From NCBI GenBank assembly GCA_000750105.3, contig JPHH03000001.1, positions 992,001 to 1,056,000 on the forward strand: a DNA stretch of 64,000 nucleotides. Reading direction: 5' to 3'. Shown here piece after piece: positions 32,786-45,452 of this stretch; position 1 is the first letter of the stretch, and the number at the start of each line of letters is the position of its first letter. This stretch comes from Tolypocladium sp. Sup5 PDA-1. Lineage: Eukaryota > Ascomycota > Sordariomycetes > Hypocreales > Ophiocordycipitaceae. Under the pieces are notes generated by a model that worked only from the letters and a program-made list of their open reading frames with translations, made no database searches and was not told the origin of the DNA. The translations under genes and the position numbers were made by a program.

Positions 32786-35700
32786 TGAGTTGGCTCGGCA
32801 TCTGCAACATTGACGATACGACGAAATCCATCACAGACTTTCACTATTGCTTGGGCAGGTGCACAACTACATTAAATTCGTAGTATAACAAGCGTGCGTG
32901 GCATTAAAGGGAGACCTGTGCAGGCGCAATTGGTTCCTGAAAAACGACCCCATGTTTGTGCCTGTGTTGGAGCGACCGATATACTTCGTAGAGCGGTATC
33001 AAACAACATAACATGACTTTGCAACACAGCTACCCGACCACTCAACAATTCGCAGCCTATAGTCAGTAGTTGCTTTCTGCTTTCCATATCTGCATCGAAA
33101 TATAAAATCCTCTAGCTCACCCAAACAATATAATCGCGCATCGCACTCCTCCCGGTGCCGTCGTCTTCTCGGAGTCGGGCTCTAGGGTAGCTTGCCCTCA
33201 CCGAAGCTCGACGACCCACTCATGAACCTGGATCACCTTGAACCAAAATTGCAACCACGAGGCCCGTTTTCAGCACACGTGGGTTTGACGAGACATGTGC
33301 TATCTTACACCATCACTGCACTACGGACTATTGTCACCTCTGATTGAGAGAACAACGTGTTGGCCATGCGATGAAAGCGACTCGCGTATTCGTGGGATGA
33401 GCCTGGGTGGTTCTGTACTTACACGCGAGGTGCTCGGTCTGGTCACCTCACCATGCCAAAAGTTCAACAAGGTCACAGAATTCGAGTCCAGACATAACGG
33501 TGCGGTGTGCCATCCTTGTGCCTGTGCACTTTTTCTAGCTGCAGGGCACGTCCCATAAAATATGCAGCCATCATGGCGGTCAAAGACTCGCAGTCCCACT
33601 CGTCCGTACCAGAGCACGCGCTTGAAGAGCTGGCATAATATTCCATCATCGAATTTTAAAGCTCTTGTGCTCAGCGCAATGCAACGGCTGTGCGGTGGTC
33701 CGTGTTGCGACGATGCGTTTCCGTTAGACACGGGAAGCTAGGAAGTCCCGGCCACGAGGGAATGCAAGTCAGGGAGTTCGTATCAATCAGAGAGACGACC
33801 CCCGAACCTCACCCACATGCTGGACGTGCGATAACTTTGATCAACAAGTCGGGCAATCGGGAGGGACAGCGAGCCGCTGGCGGCGGGTGGGCGGGCTCGC
33901 CTGGCGCCTGCCCCGGACTATTGACTACGAAGCGAAATGACATGGGGATGGAAAAGGGGGCCGAGCAGGAAGAAGACCCTGCCCCCAGGTGCACTGTCAT
34001 AAATAAGTGCAAATTAATGCCCAAGCCCCGTAATGCAGTGGAGAGGAGAGAGGATACACGGAGACGCGGATGACGAGGGCTGTTGTTGTTTGTTTTGATC
34101 AGCAGAAATTGCCACACCTCCTCCGTCCGAGATGATGGGTGTGCTCTGGTTCCCAGACGGACCAGACGGTCCAGACCAGAGCCCGGGAGAGGCGGTGGAT
34201 GGGAGAGCTCGAGTAGTAGAAAAAGGGGTCTCACGCAACAATGGGACCTGCGGCCGCTTGGCCCGGCGGCTGGCGTTGACAGTCGAGCTCGGTCGAGAGC
34301 GTCGAGGCGGCGGTCGATATGGATCTCTTTGTCCAACGAGCCGCTCGGCTTGGGATCCGCGAGGCGCCCTTCCTCCCGCTGCCAAACACACAGACTCAAG
34401 GTCCACTCCTGGGTGCCGCCTGCTCGCTTTCGCAGTGGCGAGGAGCAGACAAACCAGTGGTGGCATGGACCTAGGCGTCTCGTGATCGACAACATCGAAC
34501 ACACTGGCTGGCTGACGGGCGGCGTGGGACCCTCGCTCGTCTGCCACTGGCGCCCGCCGTCTGAACTTCCAGCTTCTGGGTCCTCGCGGGCGGACGGTGG
34601 GCGGTGGTCCCTGGACCCTGGGAGCGCGTCAGTGGGGCCCGTGGTGTGAGGCCGTCGACTCAGCGCATGTCGCAAAAAGCCTCTTGGATCCCCTCTCTTG
34701 GTCTCAGGGCTCAGGGGGGCAAGGTTCCGAGCTGTGGCAAGCATCGTCGGAGACTCAGCACATGCATGCAGCCAGCGGGAATCGAATCGCAAACGGACAG
34801 GCCATTGTTGTTGTTCGGGGCCCGGAGGCTACGGACCAACGGTGACGGCGGCATCTTGTGCTGAGGAAACGAGAAATGCAATGTCTTGTGGTGGCAGCCT
34901 CACAGGCGCAGGCGCAGAGAGTTCATGTCGTCCCTGTACAGGGGGGGTGGGGGGTGGGGTGAGGTTAGTTTGTCGAGCGAGAAGACGCGTCTCGGCGCGT
35001 CGCGCTAGCCGGATTAGGTAAGACTGTAAACAAATGCGTCACCCGCGCACGCTCACCCTCCCGCCCACGAAAGACGACCAGGCGCGACTGGCGCACTTGC
35101 CCCGACTTATCGAACCAAATCGAGCGACGTCCTTCGCCTCCTCCTGGGCACCACCACCAGCACTCCCTCCCACGCCATTTTGCCAACTTTGCATACTGCA
35201 TTCCAGACGACCTCCTGTGTCTTGTTCGCCACGGGCATCCTTCTCGACCGGATACTGACGTCGTGAGTCACCTGGCTGCTGCTGATCGACCGCGCGCGCT
35301 ATGTGTTGAGGGGGACGGTGCGCATCGAGTTGCGTCGAGTCGAGACGAGTTGCGGTAGGGGTTCACGGCCAGCCGTGAGTGGGCGAGAACGGAAACGTGG
35401 CCGCGAGTGGGCTTTGAAGAGGCAGCGAAAAACAACGGCGGCTTCTCTCGCTATGTCGTAGCTGCCCGCTTCTGTCAGCATCCGCGTCGTCGATTACGTC
35501 GTCCCGCTATCTCGACTGTCCTGCTCGAGGCCTGACCCTGCCTCTGGCAGCTCTCCGCCTGCCGTCGTTGCTTCAGCGCTACTGCCTTCGACTGCCACCC
35601 TCGAATTCCCAAGTCATGGGATAAGGCTGCTCAGCTGCGAGACTGAACCAGCACTTCTGCCTGGCCCCCTCCTCCGCCGACTAGCAAACCTTCACGATCA

Positions 35701-35925
35701 TACAACGGGCGCACGCAGCACCGAATGCTTCGCCTCGAAACCTTATACCCTTCCACCACCTAAGACCGCCAAACTCTCGTTCTCTTGCGGTCTGTTATAA
35801 GAGAAAGAGCATCACGTATATTCTTCCTCCATTACGCGGACATTCCTCACCACTGCACCCCTCCCCCCGCGATAGCCCTGACAGTCGACTATTGCATTCC
35901 ATTTCGCAACCCCCCCAGAGCCACA
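32786..35925. other. 3.1-kb stretch without genes, upstream of the Wee1-type kinase
   Basis: A minus-strand frame of 327 codons (33809-34792) is low-complexity, overlaps other open frames and has no domain, so I do not call it. One TACTTCGTA 9-mer occurs at 32982. A G-rich block at 34941-34964 could form a G-quadruplex. From about 35030 the DNA is pyrimidine-rich, suggesting a long promoter and leader for the kinase gene, as is common for cell-cycle regulators. Confidence 0.5.
34941..34964 (+). other. G-run cluster (G-quadruplex potential)
   Basis: Runs of 7, 6 and 4 guanines, each separated by one T, followed by TGAGG, about 960 bp before the kinase start. The 7-G run can supply two tracts, so a four-tract quadruplex is possible on the + strand. 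Confidence 0.5.
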
Positions 35926-38900
35926 ATGTCTTTCTCTAACGGCGGTGGAGGCACTCTTGCACTGCCATCGCCTACCCACGGCCATCATATGGACGTGACG
36001 TCGGCCGTCCGCAGCCTGCGACGCTCCATCTCGAGATCCCCATCCAAGTTCTTGTCCCGCACAAGTTCCCACAGCTCCGACGCTTCGCAGCAGGCGTCGC
36101 CCCAGTCGCCGTGTCGACGCTTCGGCTCAACACCGCAACGACCTCACCTATCACCATCTCACCCTCAGACGGCTCCTCCGGCCATCACTTCGACTCACGC
36201 AACCTTCCCGCATCAGTCATCCACATTCACGCCGCTGCGCCCGAGCGTCAGGTTGTCACTGCGCTCCGCCAAATCCGCCAGAGCAGCATCACCATCGTCG
36301 CGACCGCTGGCACGAGCGCGCGTGTCACCAAAGAGCCCTCTGAAACGAGCCTTGAGCGCCACTCCTGATTCTGGCAACGCGACGCACTCCTCTTCGCCCT
36401 CTCCGCCGGCGACGGCTTCCCCGGGACAGGAAAACAGCAGCGGCGGTTCGCTCGGCTCGACGCCACGTAAGAACCTCGAGAAGACCGCGCGCCACAGTGT
36501 ACACCTCGACGTGTCTGGGGCCGCTTCGCAGTACTCGTTCCTGAAAGCGCTAGACGCCAATAGCGAATCTTACATGGTCTCGACGACGGGCGCATTGAAG
36601 CGCAGTGATGCCACCATGAACCTGGACCACCCAAACCAGGGCAGCCCGGTCGCGAAACGGCGCAGCTTGCATGGCATCTCCAGCCTCAGCCAGAGCGAGG
36701 ACTTGAACATATTTGGGAGCAACACCAGCGCATCGCAAAGCTTCGACATTCATGAGGACTCGCAACCGGAGTATGAGCTGATAGGAGCGTTTGGCAGCAA
36801 CGACGACGCGGCGGAGTCTCAGCGCGACCCTCTTGCATCGCCGACGCCTGCGTCAAACCTGCCCAAGCGATCATCGTCTCTGCGAAAGTCTACTCTCCAG
36901 CAACGATACGGAGACAAGGGGTCTTGGGGGAGAAGGACTGGCGAGCGACAACTCGCGCAGATGAGCGCTGAGGCCTCTACGCCTCCGCGGAACCGACCCC
37001 GTCTATCCACGGATCATTTCCTGCCTCCTCAGGTCCCTCGCGACAGCCCCTTCTCGTCGGGCATTCCTCTGCCGAGTGCCTCCATCCACCCGATGGAGGC
37101 CAAGGGCCATCAACCTCACCCGCTCTCCAAGACCCTGACCACCTCGTCATCCGGCAACAGTTTGACCGAGGAGACGTCGGCGTACGCGCCGGTTACCAAA
37201 GTCGCGGACAAACCCAGGCCACACCCCTTCTCTCGATCGCTACCCCTCGCTGCGACCCGACCAACAGCTCGCCCCATGAATGAGCATACCAAGGCGGTTG
37301 CGACCCCGAGCCAATCTCATCATCTCTGGATCGGTGCCTTCAACTCGACTGGATTGATCTCAAAGGTGAATCGGAATCCGGAGGAGGAGGCTGAAAAGAG
37401 GATTGCGCCTCCCGACACGCCTTGCAAGAAGCACTCAAACCCCTTTGCAACGTTCCCGCCGCCCGCAGGCAGCGCCATGAAGAGAAAGAGTAACAATCGG
37501 AATTCATTTGCCGGCATCCCTTCTACGCCCTTCAGCCGACCGGCCACCCGTGCTCCCGACACGTTTGGCCTTCCTGGAAAGGGGCTATCCATCTTTCAGC
37601 GCGGCTCGGCTGCGCAAAACTCCCGCCGCGGCAGTGTGCTCAGCCTGGAAGGCGAGGATCGCATGCTGTTTGGCGAAGCTGGAGAGCTCTCCAACCCCTT
37701 GGATGGCGACATCCCGCCTACTCCTACGAAGAACACACTTACGCCTAGCTTGAGCAACCTCAGCGAGCAGTCGCTCGAGAGCCCAAGCGCTAACCGCACC
37801 TTCATCCTACCTCTGTCTGCTGTCAAGCCTGCTCCGTCGCGGGAATCAACATGTAAGTCGACCCCGGACGCGCCGAGCGAATCGATGGACCGGGACGACG
37901 AGGCGCGAACTCCAAGCGCCAGTCGACCCGCTGCTCTCCATCGCGAGCCTTCCCCCACCCCTTGCCTCGCACCGCGGCCGTCTTTTAGCCGCTCGAGAAT
38001 CCATAGAGGGATCATTGCCCCGTCGCCGCTTGCACCCCAGCCTTCGCTCCTGTCCGTGCCCCGTTCGGAGAATGCATTTACTAAATTTGCATCTGTTGAT
38101 CCAGCGAGCCCAGTCGATGGACGGCGGACACCTCAAACCCCTCAGGAGAGCTTGCTCCCTCTGGATACCAGCCGCCTGTCTATTTCGCAGGCGCCCGATG
38201 GTCTCGGCGAGAACAGCATGCCGCCTCCGGTCACTCCGACCGCCGGCCGCGATTTCCGATCATCCACGAGCATTTTCGTCACGCCTGTGAATGGTCGGAC
38301 GAGCAACCTCGACATCGATGCCAGCCTGTACTCCAGATTCGACAAGGTTGAGCAGGTCGGCAAGGGCGAGTTCTCCACGGTATACCGTGTCACCAAGCTG
38401 GAGCATCCCAACGCGTTCGCCATGGGCAACGTCACGCCCAGCGACGACGCTACCCGCAGCCCTGCCAAGGGCCAGGTCTTTGCAGTCAAGAAGAGCAGAC
38501 ACTCGTATCACGGCCCGAAGGACCGAGAGGTCAAGCTCCGAGAGGTCCAGACCCTGCAAGCCCTGACGCATGCCGAGCATGTGGTGCAATATGTCGATAG
38601 CTGGGAGCACAATTTCCACTTGTATATACAGACTGAGTTTTGCGAGGAAGGAACTCTGGACAGATTTCTGGGGAATGTTGGACGAGGCGGGAGATTGGAT
38701 GACTTCCGCATCTACAAGATCTTGCAGGACCTCTGCCTAGTAAGTTGCCCCTTGCTTGCAAATGTGCTGATGTGGCTCGTGCACGCGATGTTAACAATGC
38801 TGCTCTAGGGCTTGAAGGAGATTCACGATGCCGGATTCATGCACCTGGATATGAAACCCGCAAACATTCTCATCAGCTTTGAGGGAGCGCTGAAGATTGG

Positions 38901-39501
38901 AGACTTTGGACTGGCTCAGCCTTGCTCGTCGACGGAGGGAGTCGACGTCGAGGGCGACCGTGAGTATATGGCGCCGGAGATGCTGAGAGGCAAGGCTGGA
39001 CAGGCAGCAGACGTCTTTTCGCTCGGCCTCATGACGCTGGAGACTGCCGCAAACGTGGTTCTCCCGGACAATGGGCCAACATGGATTGCCTTGAGATCGG
39101 GCGATCTCTCCGAAGTCCCGAGCCTTACCTGGACACCGTCTCTCGAGGTTCAGCGGGATGCTACGGGCAACCCGTCTGTCCACAGCGATGACCTCCAAGG
39201 CGAGAGCCGAAGCGCTGGCAACCTGTTTGGGTCACTTAAGCGATCGGAGGCGCAACAGCCCCCGGACTTCATGGTGGAGGCGTTTCGACCAAGCTCGCTC
39301 GACTCCATCGTGAGGTGGATGACGGCGGAGTCTCCCGCGGACCGACCGCTCGTCGACCAGGTGCTCAACCTCGAGGGCCTGCGATGGGTAGCGGATCATC
39401 GCAACGCCCCGGCAACGGTTTATGAAGGCAACTGGGGCCCGGCCGAGCTATTCCCTGTTTCCATCGCCGGCGATAGCGATACGGAAATGACGGATGTTTG
39501 A
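35926..39501 (+). CDS. WEE1: Wee1-type mitosis-inhibitor protein kinase
   Basis: Two exons, 35926-38739 and 38809-39501, giving 1168 aa. Wee1 kinases phosphorylate the inhibitory tyrosine of Cdk1 and delay mitosis. The first 800 residues are a Ser/Pro-rich, presumably disordered regulatory region with many SP and TP sites (for example SRSPSKFLS and PKSPLKRAL), fit for Cdk regulation. The kinase domain starts near residue 805: FDKVEQVGKGEFSTVYRV is the Gly loop and FAVKKS carries Lys855. HLDMKPANIL holds catalytic Asp952, followed by IGDFGLAQ and EYMAPEML. The HLD and QVGKGEF variants are Wee1-like rather than generic. A Swe1-like name would be equally fitting. The start is the first ATG (CCACAATG) after a leader. 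The intron joins LQDLCL to GLKEIHDAGF within the kinase domain. Confidence 0.93.
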
Positions 39502-40581
39502 GCGGATAGAGTTACGCGGCAAAGCTGCAACCCAAAATTTCACTGCTCTGGATATCGCCAGAGCGAGTGCAGTGAATTGAGTCGGGCGTTGGAATCGCCT
39601 GGCTCTTGTACTGGAAAAAGTACAATGGATACGTCAAAACCGTCCTTGGAATTTGACGAGTCGATCACTGGGTCGGCGCAGGCGGACATGAGAGCCTGCG
39701 AGAGCCAACAACGACTTCGACCTTTTTATGCAGTACGACGAGGCTACGACACATTAACGGCACAATCTTTCTTTTTTTTTTTCTTTGAGATGCGGCCCCT
39801 GTTGGGCTTTCGGAGAGGCGCTAGGAACTTTGAAACCTTACTGTCTTGGAAGCATTTGCTTACGGGAGGCTCCATCTCTGCTGCGTGTCGGCCTCGTGAG
39901 CATCGTCTCAGTTGAAATAATACCGGGGAGGATTGCGTCTCAATCACTTGAGACTGCGTGTACAGATTATAGGTTGAGGGAGAGTGGCAGCCGGACGGAT
40001 ACACGGCTAGGAGGGCAGACCGACCGCACGGCAGAGAGCCTCGGAAGGGCTCAGACGGAGGATACGGCAAAGACAAAAGATCCGGCTGGGATGACCGCTT
40101 CCAAAGCCCCGGGATCATGTAGATATAGAGCATATCACGGAAGGTGGTGGCATTGGTAGAGCACGTCGGAGTAACATGGATCTCGAAGGCGTCCCAGGAC
40201 ATTGGGGTGGCTGATCTGTTGCTCATGATTGTAACGACGAAATGGAATGAACATGTTATGATAATTGTCCGTTTCACACTACCTGCTGTAGATGATTCGT
40301 CGTGTTTATCTGACAGTCGCGAGGGAGGTTGCATTGCAGCGGCCCGGATGTCGTTGGGCAGTGAGGGGTTGCTGACTACGGGCTGCTTGAAATGGTACGA
40401 GTACGACGAGATGATGGAATCAACAAACCCCGTTCATGCCCGACGTCGGACGTGGGCTGGCAGTTGACCCCATGCGCAACTGGTGAAACTCGAGAGCCTG
40501 TCGGTTTGTTTTTGTATAAAGAGTAGGCCTTTGGGGTTCTGATGCTCGTTGGCTGCACCTCCACCAACCACCGCATCCATC
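39502..40581. other. Intergenic between kinase and FAD oxidoreductase
   Basis: No gene. A T-rich tract with a run of at least ten T lies near 39773-39783. The rest is probably the kinase 3' UTR and the promoter of the oxidoreductase. Confidence 0.6.
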
Positions 40582-42079
40582 ATGACTGGCTTCACGGTAC
40601 AGGACGGCCAGGCTGGGCTGCCCACGCCCAACAGCACCCACTCGTTCTGGCACCGCGAGCCGTCCGAGAGGCTGCTCGGACACCGCACCACGGAGCGGCT
40701 CCCGGCCACGGCGGACGTGGTCATTGTCGGCAGCGGCATCACGGGCACGTTTGCCGCGCGGGAGCTGGCGGCGGGCGGGAGGGGCGTGTTGCTGCTGGAG
40801 GCGCGGGAGGCGTGCTGGGGCGCAACGGGAAGGGTGAGCGAGTTCCGGATTGCGATTTCAGTTGATTCTTTACTCGTGTCTCATGCTTTGCTTTGTTCTT
40901 ACGGCGCTGACTGACATGTGATGTGTCCCGCAGAATGGCGGCCATTGCCAGCCCGGTGTTTGGAACAACAACCCGAACATCGCCCGCTTTGAACTGGCAA
41001 CATTCAACTTCATCAAGGATATTATCGCTGACAATGACATCCACTGCGACTGGGAGGTTGTCGGCGGCGTTCACGCCTTCTTCTCGCAAGAGGTCCTCGA
41101 TGTGGCGGAGAAGCAGATTAAGCGTCTGCAGCAGCATCCCGACCTCAAGGACAAGGCCGTCCTCTTGGACAAGGATCAACTTGGACAGTATCGCGTTCCC
41201 GATGCCATTGGCGCGGTCTATCAGCCCAATGCGGCCAAGTGCTGGCCGTACAAGCTCGTGGCCTGGGTGCTCGAGCGTCTGCTCCGCGACCACTCCGCCG
41301 ACGAGTTCAACCTGCAGACCACGACGCCGGCCACGCACTTGCAGCGAGCCGGGTCGTCGTGGATCGTGCACACGGCGCGCGGGCAGGTCGCGGCCAAGAA
41401 CGTGCTGCTCGCGACCAACGCCTACACGTCGTTCCTACTGCCCAAGATGACGGGCGTCATCGTGCCGGTCCGGGGCCAGGTCTGCGCGCTGCAGCCGCCG
41501 GAGGGAGCGACGCTGCTGCCGCATAGCTACGCGTGGCTCTCGAACAACACGGACGACTACTTGATCCAGCGTGGTTGCGAGAACCGCGGGGCCTCTAGCT
41601 CTTCAGACAAGTTCCTCATCTTCGGAGGAGAGCGCCTCGCCGTGACCGGCGGACAGGAAGGGATTTACCGAGACGACGAGGTCGACCCAGTGGTCGGCCA
41701 GCATCTTCACCACGGGCTCTACTCCGCCGTCAAGCTCCGGCCGCCAAAGGAGGACGAGGAGTCGGAGCTCAGGGCGTCGTATGAGTGGACCGGCATCATG
41801 GGCTACTCGCGGGACGGCCACCCCTGGGTCGGGCCGGTGCCCGCGGGTCTCAGCGGCGTCAAGGGCGCGGATGGGCTCTGGATCAGCGCCGGGTATACGG
41901 GCCACGGGATGCCGGTGGCGGCGCGATGCGGCATCGCCGTCGCGGAGATGATTCTCGGGCGAGAGAATAGAGTCGAGGTGCCGGAGGAGTTTGTCGCGAG
42001 TGAGAAGCGAGCTGAGGCTGCGAGGCTGATGGAGTTGCCGAGGACTATAAAGGACGAACTCAAGATGCTGGCGGATTGA
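40582..42079 (+). CDS. FAD-dependent oxidoreductase, DAO family
   Basis: Two exons, 40582-40833 and 40934-42079, giving 465 aa. The Rossmann dinucleotide motif is VVIVGSGITGTFAARELA (residues about 46-63), followed by an acidic residue in LLLEARE that should bind the FAD ribose. ATGRNGGHCQPG, spanning the intron, is characteristic of DAO-type oxidases of amino acids and amines. Later blocks are LLATNAYTSFLLP, VRGQVCAL, EWTGIMGYSRDGHPWVGP and GLWISAGYTGHGMPVA, all expected for the family. There is no N-terminal signal peptide. The sequence most resembles the fungal cytosolic group related to gamma-glutamylputrescine oxidase; the substrate cannot be set from sequence. Confidence 0.88.
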
Positions 42080-42530
42080 GGGGAGGAGAGACGTGGAAGA
42101 TGTTAATTTCCCATGTAATCAGTCATGGCGATGTAGACATGAGTTTGTTGTTGGTGAACACAGCTTGATATGCCAGCATGACGTGGGCCGAGTTGGAGAT
42201 TTCCCACATGGCTTTCAAGCAGGTACTCCGCAGTAATCCAGAAGAACCATTACCCCGAGCCAACTGTCAATGAAAGTGCATGAGAGCCAGTGAGGGTATC
42301 GAGCGTGGATGAGATGGTAGCAGAAAGAGGCGGTTGGGTGGTGACGATAATCTTAGCCGAGGTGCAACCGTCTGGCCAATCAGCGCCGGCCATTTTGCAA
42401 GCAGCTCCAAAGTGCGTTCCAACCGACCAGTCGTCGACATTTCGACAGGCGAAAGCTCTCTCGAGAACCTCAAACCACCCTCGCCTCCGCCCCCGACGAC
42501 CGCCGTTGACCCGCCTCAATCCCACCCATA
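42080..42530. other. Intergenic / promoter of the complex I subunit
   Basis: About 450 bp with no gene. It contains the 3' region of the oxidoreductase and the leader of the 24-kDa subunit gene. Confidence 0.65.
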
Positions 42531-43595
42531 ATGGCGAGCAAGCTCACTCCCTTCCTCCTGCGCTCCGGCGTGCGCACCGCCTCGCGCATCGCCCGGCCCC
42601 AGTCGCGCGCCTTCTCCATCACAGCCCGCCGGCCGAGCGACACCCTCCAAGTGGTAATTCAACTCCCTCCCCTCTGGCTCCGCGACGCCGGCGTCCCAAT
42701 TGGAAGCACCTGCGGGGTGGCAGAATTTGGAACCCCGCGGCCGCGACGAAGTGACGAGCGCTGAGCGCTGACACTCTCCCTGCAGCACCGAAATACCGCG
42801 GGCAACAACCCCGACCTCCCCTTCAAGTTCAACGCGCAGAACGAGACCCTCATCGCCGAGATCCTCAAGCGGTACCCGCCGCAGTACAAAAAGGCCGCCG
42901 TGATGCCCCTCCTCGATCTCGGCCAGCGCCAGCACGGCTTCACCAGCATCAGCGTCATGAACGAGGTCGCCCGCATGCTCGAGATGCCCCCGATGCGCGT
43001 CTACGAGGTCGCCTCCTTTTACACCATGTACAACCGCAACCCCGTGGGCAAGTTCTTTGTCCAGGCGTGCACGACGGTATGAATACTCCTGGCGCGCAAT
43101 ATTTTTGGACTCTTTGGCTATATCCGGCATCATCCATGCCGTACGGATGTGGTGGCAAGGGGTCGACGGATATCTGGCGCTGATCTCCCTACGACACGAA
43201 CACCGATAGCTGACTTTACTCCCCAGACTCCCTGCCAACTAGGCGGCTGCGGCTCCGACTCCATCGTCAAGGCCATCTCCTCCCACCTCGGCATCAAGCA
43301 GGGCGAGACTACCGCCGACGGCCTCTTCACATTCATCGAGGTCGAGTGCCTCGGCGCCTGCGTCAACGCCCCCATGATCCAGATCAACGACGACTACTAC
43401 GAGGACCTGACCCCCGAGACCACCGTCGCCCTCCTCAAGGCACTCAAGGAGAGCGCCTCCGCCGTCGGCTCCTCCTCCGTCAAGGTCCCCGCCGCGGGCC
43501 CCCTCACCGGCCGGCAGACGTGCGAGAACAGCAAGGGGTTGACGAATCTGTTGGAGGAGCCGTGGGGCGTCGAGAAGACGAGGTCGGACTTGTAG
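42531..43595 (+). CDS. nuo-24: NADH:ubiquinone oxidoreductase 24-kDa subunit (NDUFV2/NuoE)
   Basis: Three exons, 42531-42653, 42786-43076 and 43227-43595, giving 260 aa. It belongs to the peripheral NADH-oxidising module of mitochondrial complex I and carries the 2Fe-2S cluster N1a. The Arg/Ser-rich start (MASKLTPFLLRSGVRTASRI) is a mitochondrial presequence. The mature part reads YPPQYKKAAVMPLLDLGQRQ, then MPPMRVYEVASFYTMYNRNP. The four cluster ligands are C136 and C141 (CTTTPC, split by the second intron) and C179 and C183 (CLGAC). It ends with the usual TNLLEEPWGVEKTRSDL. All three exons join in frame. Very confident. Confidence 0.97.
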
Positions 43596-43811
43596 ATTAT
43601 TATTAAACGAGGTGGATGGGGAGAGCACGGGCCGAGGTTAAGCATTGGGGGTGGCATTGTACATAACGCTGTGTTGAGGTACCGAATGGTATAGACAAGT
43701 TTCACGTTACATTTTTCCATTTCATTGACAAATTTGTCCTGCGCGCCAAAGCAGATACATCCCAAACGATCCGCCCTATCTTTTCCACGTGATCCCGTTG
43801 CCCTTTAAAAC

Positions 43812-45452
43812 CTAATTGCCAACCCGCAAGATCCAGCCGTCGCCGATGCGGTTGTTATCCTCTCCCAGACCGCCCCATATCACGATCCCACTCTCCTCTA
43901 CGTCAGTCATGGGCGCACTCGCCATCCATCCTCTCGGCGCCGGCTCCAAATCGTCCTGTTCATCATCATACGGCCCAGTGGCCACCTTGATCCACTTGCC
44001 CTCGCCCGTCTTCCGTCCCACGGCCTGCAGCATCGCATCCGTCACGCTCGCAGCCGACATGCCCAGCGGCGGAACCTGGAACGTCCAGACGTCGCTGAAA
44101 AAGGTCCCCGCGCCGGCGTGGCCATCGGAGCTAGGCCCGCGCTCACCCATGGTCAGGACCAGGTACTCGCGGCCGCCGCCGATGGTGAGGGCCTGGAGGG
44201 AGGCGACGCTGCGGGGCGAGGGCCATGGTTGCAAGGGCTCGGCGGGGATTTCGGTTGAGGAGGCGTCAATGTTGTTTGCGAGGATGGTCTGCCAGCCGCC
44301 GGGACGAGCGTGGATGGAGATTTCGCCCTTGGTGGTGCGGTCATCGAAGGTGTCGAGCTGCAAGTGAAGGAAGTCGAGCTGCCCTCCAATTTCCCTTTCG
44401 CCGTCGAAGCCGCCGAAACGGAAGAGCCGGCTCTTGCTGACACATATGGCCGTTCCACCACGAGCTGGGCCGGGAGCTGCAGGAAGCTCTGTCCAGGTAT
44501 GCGTGCGGACGTCAAAAGCCCACAGGTCGCTGGTGCGGTCTCCGCTGGCGAGGCATCCCGCGTGGACGAAGAAAGTGCCGTAACCCTCCGACTCCTGATC
44601 AACAGCGTCCTCGGCTACGTTACCCACGATGGGGTCCTGGGGAATGCCGGTCCGGGATGAGTCCCCGATTGCCCACTGCCGCCAGGTCTGGGGCTTCCGG
44701 GCAGGCTTCCGGGAAAAGTCTCGGGGATGGTCCGTGGCGGTTGCGCAATGGTAGCTGCGGGGGGCAGGATGAGGGACGATGGCGCCGCCCTTGACGGCCG
44801 GGACGGGATCGAGATGAGTCCACGTGTGAGAGCGGATATCATAGACCCAGACCCGGCCGGCCTCCTCCAGCGGTTTCATATCCGGGCCGCCACGGCCGCC
44901 GAAGAGAAAAATTCGTGACCCGATGACGGCGGTCGCATGGCCAACCCGAGGAGACGGGACGTCGACCAGCTCTGGCGTCTCAGCTGCTGCTGGTTCCTTG
45001 CCCTTGCTAGGACTGCCCTCCAGCGGCACATCATCCAGGCCTGTTTGGCCCAAATATTCCGTATTTTGGCTCTCCTGCGGCTGCTGCGGCTCCGGCTCTG
45101 CGGCCTTGGCCTTCACCTTGTAGTAGTCGGCACCAGCGCTGCTAAACGGCAGTCGAATAACGTGCATATCATTGTCGACGGGCTCGCGTGGGTTGATCTC
45201 GCCGCCAAAGATAAAGGCCGAGCCAGAGACGACATTGAGCGAGTGCGACGAGCGAGGCAAGGCCGGGATGTCGATGCGTTCCCAGGTGCCTTTCATGCCA
45301 TCCTTCTGGGCCTGGGCCCAAGGCTGGGACTGCCTGCGAAGCAGCGGCATTTGTGGCATTTGTGGCATTTGCGGCATGGAGGGGAGGTTTTGCTGGACTT
45401 GGTGCAGCAGGACCGTGGACCGGCGCTTGAGCTTTGCGATGGGCTCCATCAT
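43812..45452 (-). CDS. Kelch-repeat protein
   Basis: A single exon of 546 aa starting MMEPIAKLKRRSTVLL. After a short N-terminal part with PQM triplet repeats (about residues 27-36), the rest looks like a beta-propeller: WERIDIPALPRSSHSLNVV, FIFGGEI, VGHATAVIGSRIFLFGGRGG, WVYDIRSHTWTHL, FFVHAGCLASG, LWAFDVRTHTWTELP, LFRFGGFDG and WASAPMTDVEESGIVIWGGL. The GG pairs and spaced Trp are kelch hallmarks. No signal peptide, BTB or F-box is seen, so a cytosolic scaffold is likely, but the partner is unknown. The double ATG at the start leaves the first residue uncertain by one codon. It converges with the complex I gene, only about 215 bp apart. Confidence 0.85.
   Translation of the reverse strand: MMEPIAKLKRRSTVLLHQVQQNLPSMPQMPQMPQMPLLRRQSQPWAQAQKDGMKGTWERIDIPALPRSSHSLNVVSGSAFIFGGEINPREPVDNDMHVIRLPFSSAGADYYKVKAKAAEPEPQQPQESQNTEYLGQTGLDDVPLEGSPSKGKEPAAAETPELVDVPSPRVGHATAVIGSRIFLFGGRGGPDMKPLEEAGRVWVYDIRSHTWTHLDPVPAVKGGAIVPHPAPRSYHCATATDHPRDFSRKPARKPQTWRQWAIGDSSRTGIPQDPIVGNVAEDAVDQESEGYGTFFVHAGCLASGDRTSDLWAFDVRTHTWTELPAAPGPARGGTAICVSKSRLFRFGGFDGEREIGGQLDFLHLQLDTFDDRTTKGEISIHARPGGWQTILANNIDASSTEIPAEPLQPWPSPRSVASLQALTIGGGREYLVLTMGERGPSSDGHAGAGTFFSDVWTFQVPPLGMSAASVTDAMLQAVGRKTGEGKWIKVATGPYDDEQDDLEPAPRGWMASAPMTDVEESGIVIWGGLGEDNNRIGDGWILRVGN

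Noticed and set aside
33809..34792. Minus-strand open frame of 327 codons
   Set aside because: Composition is low-complexity, it overlaps other frames and no domain or splice structure supports it.
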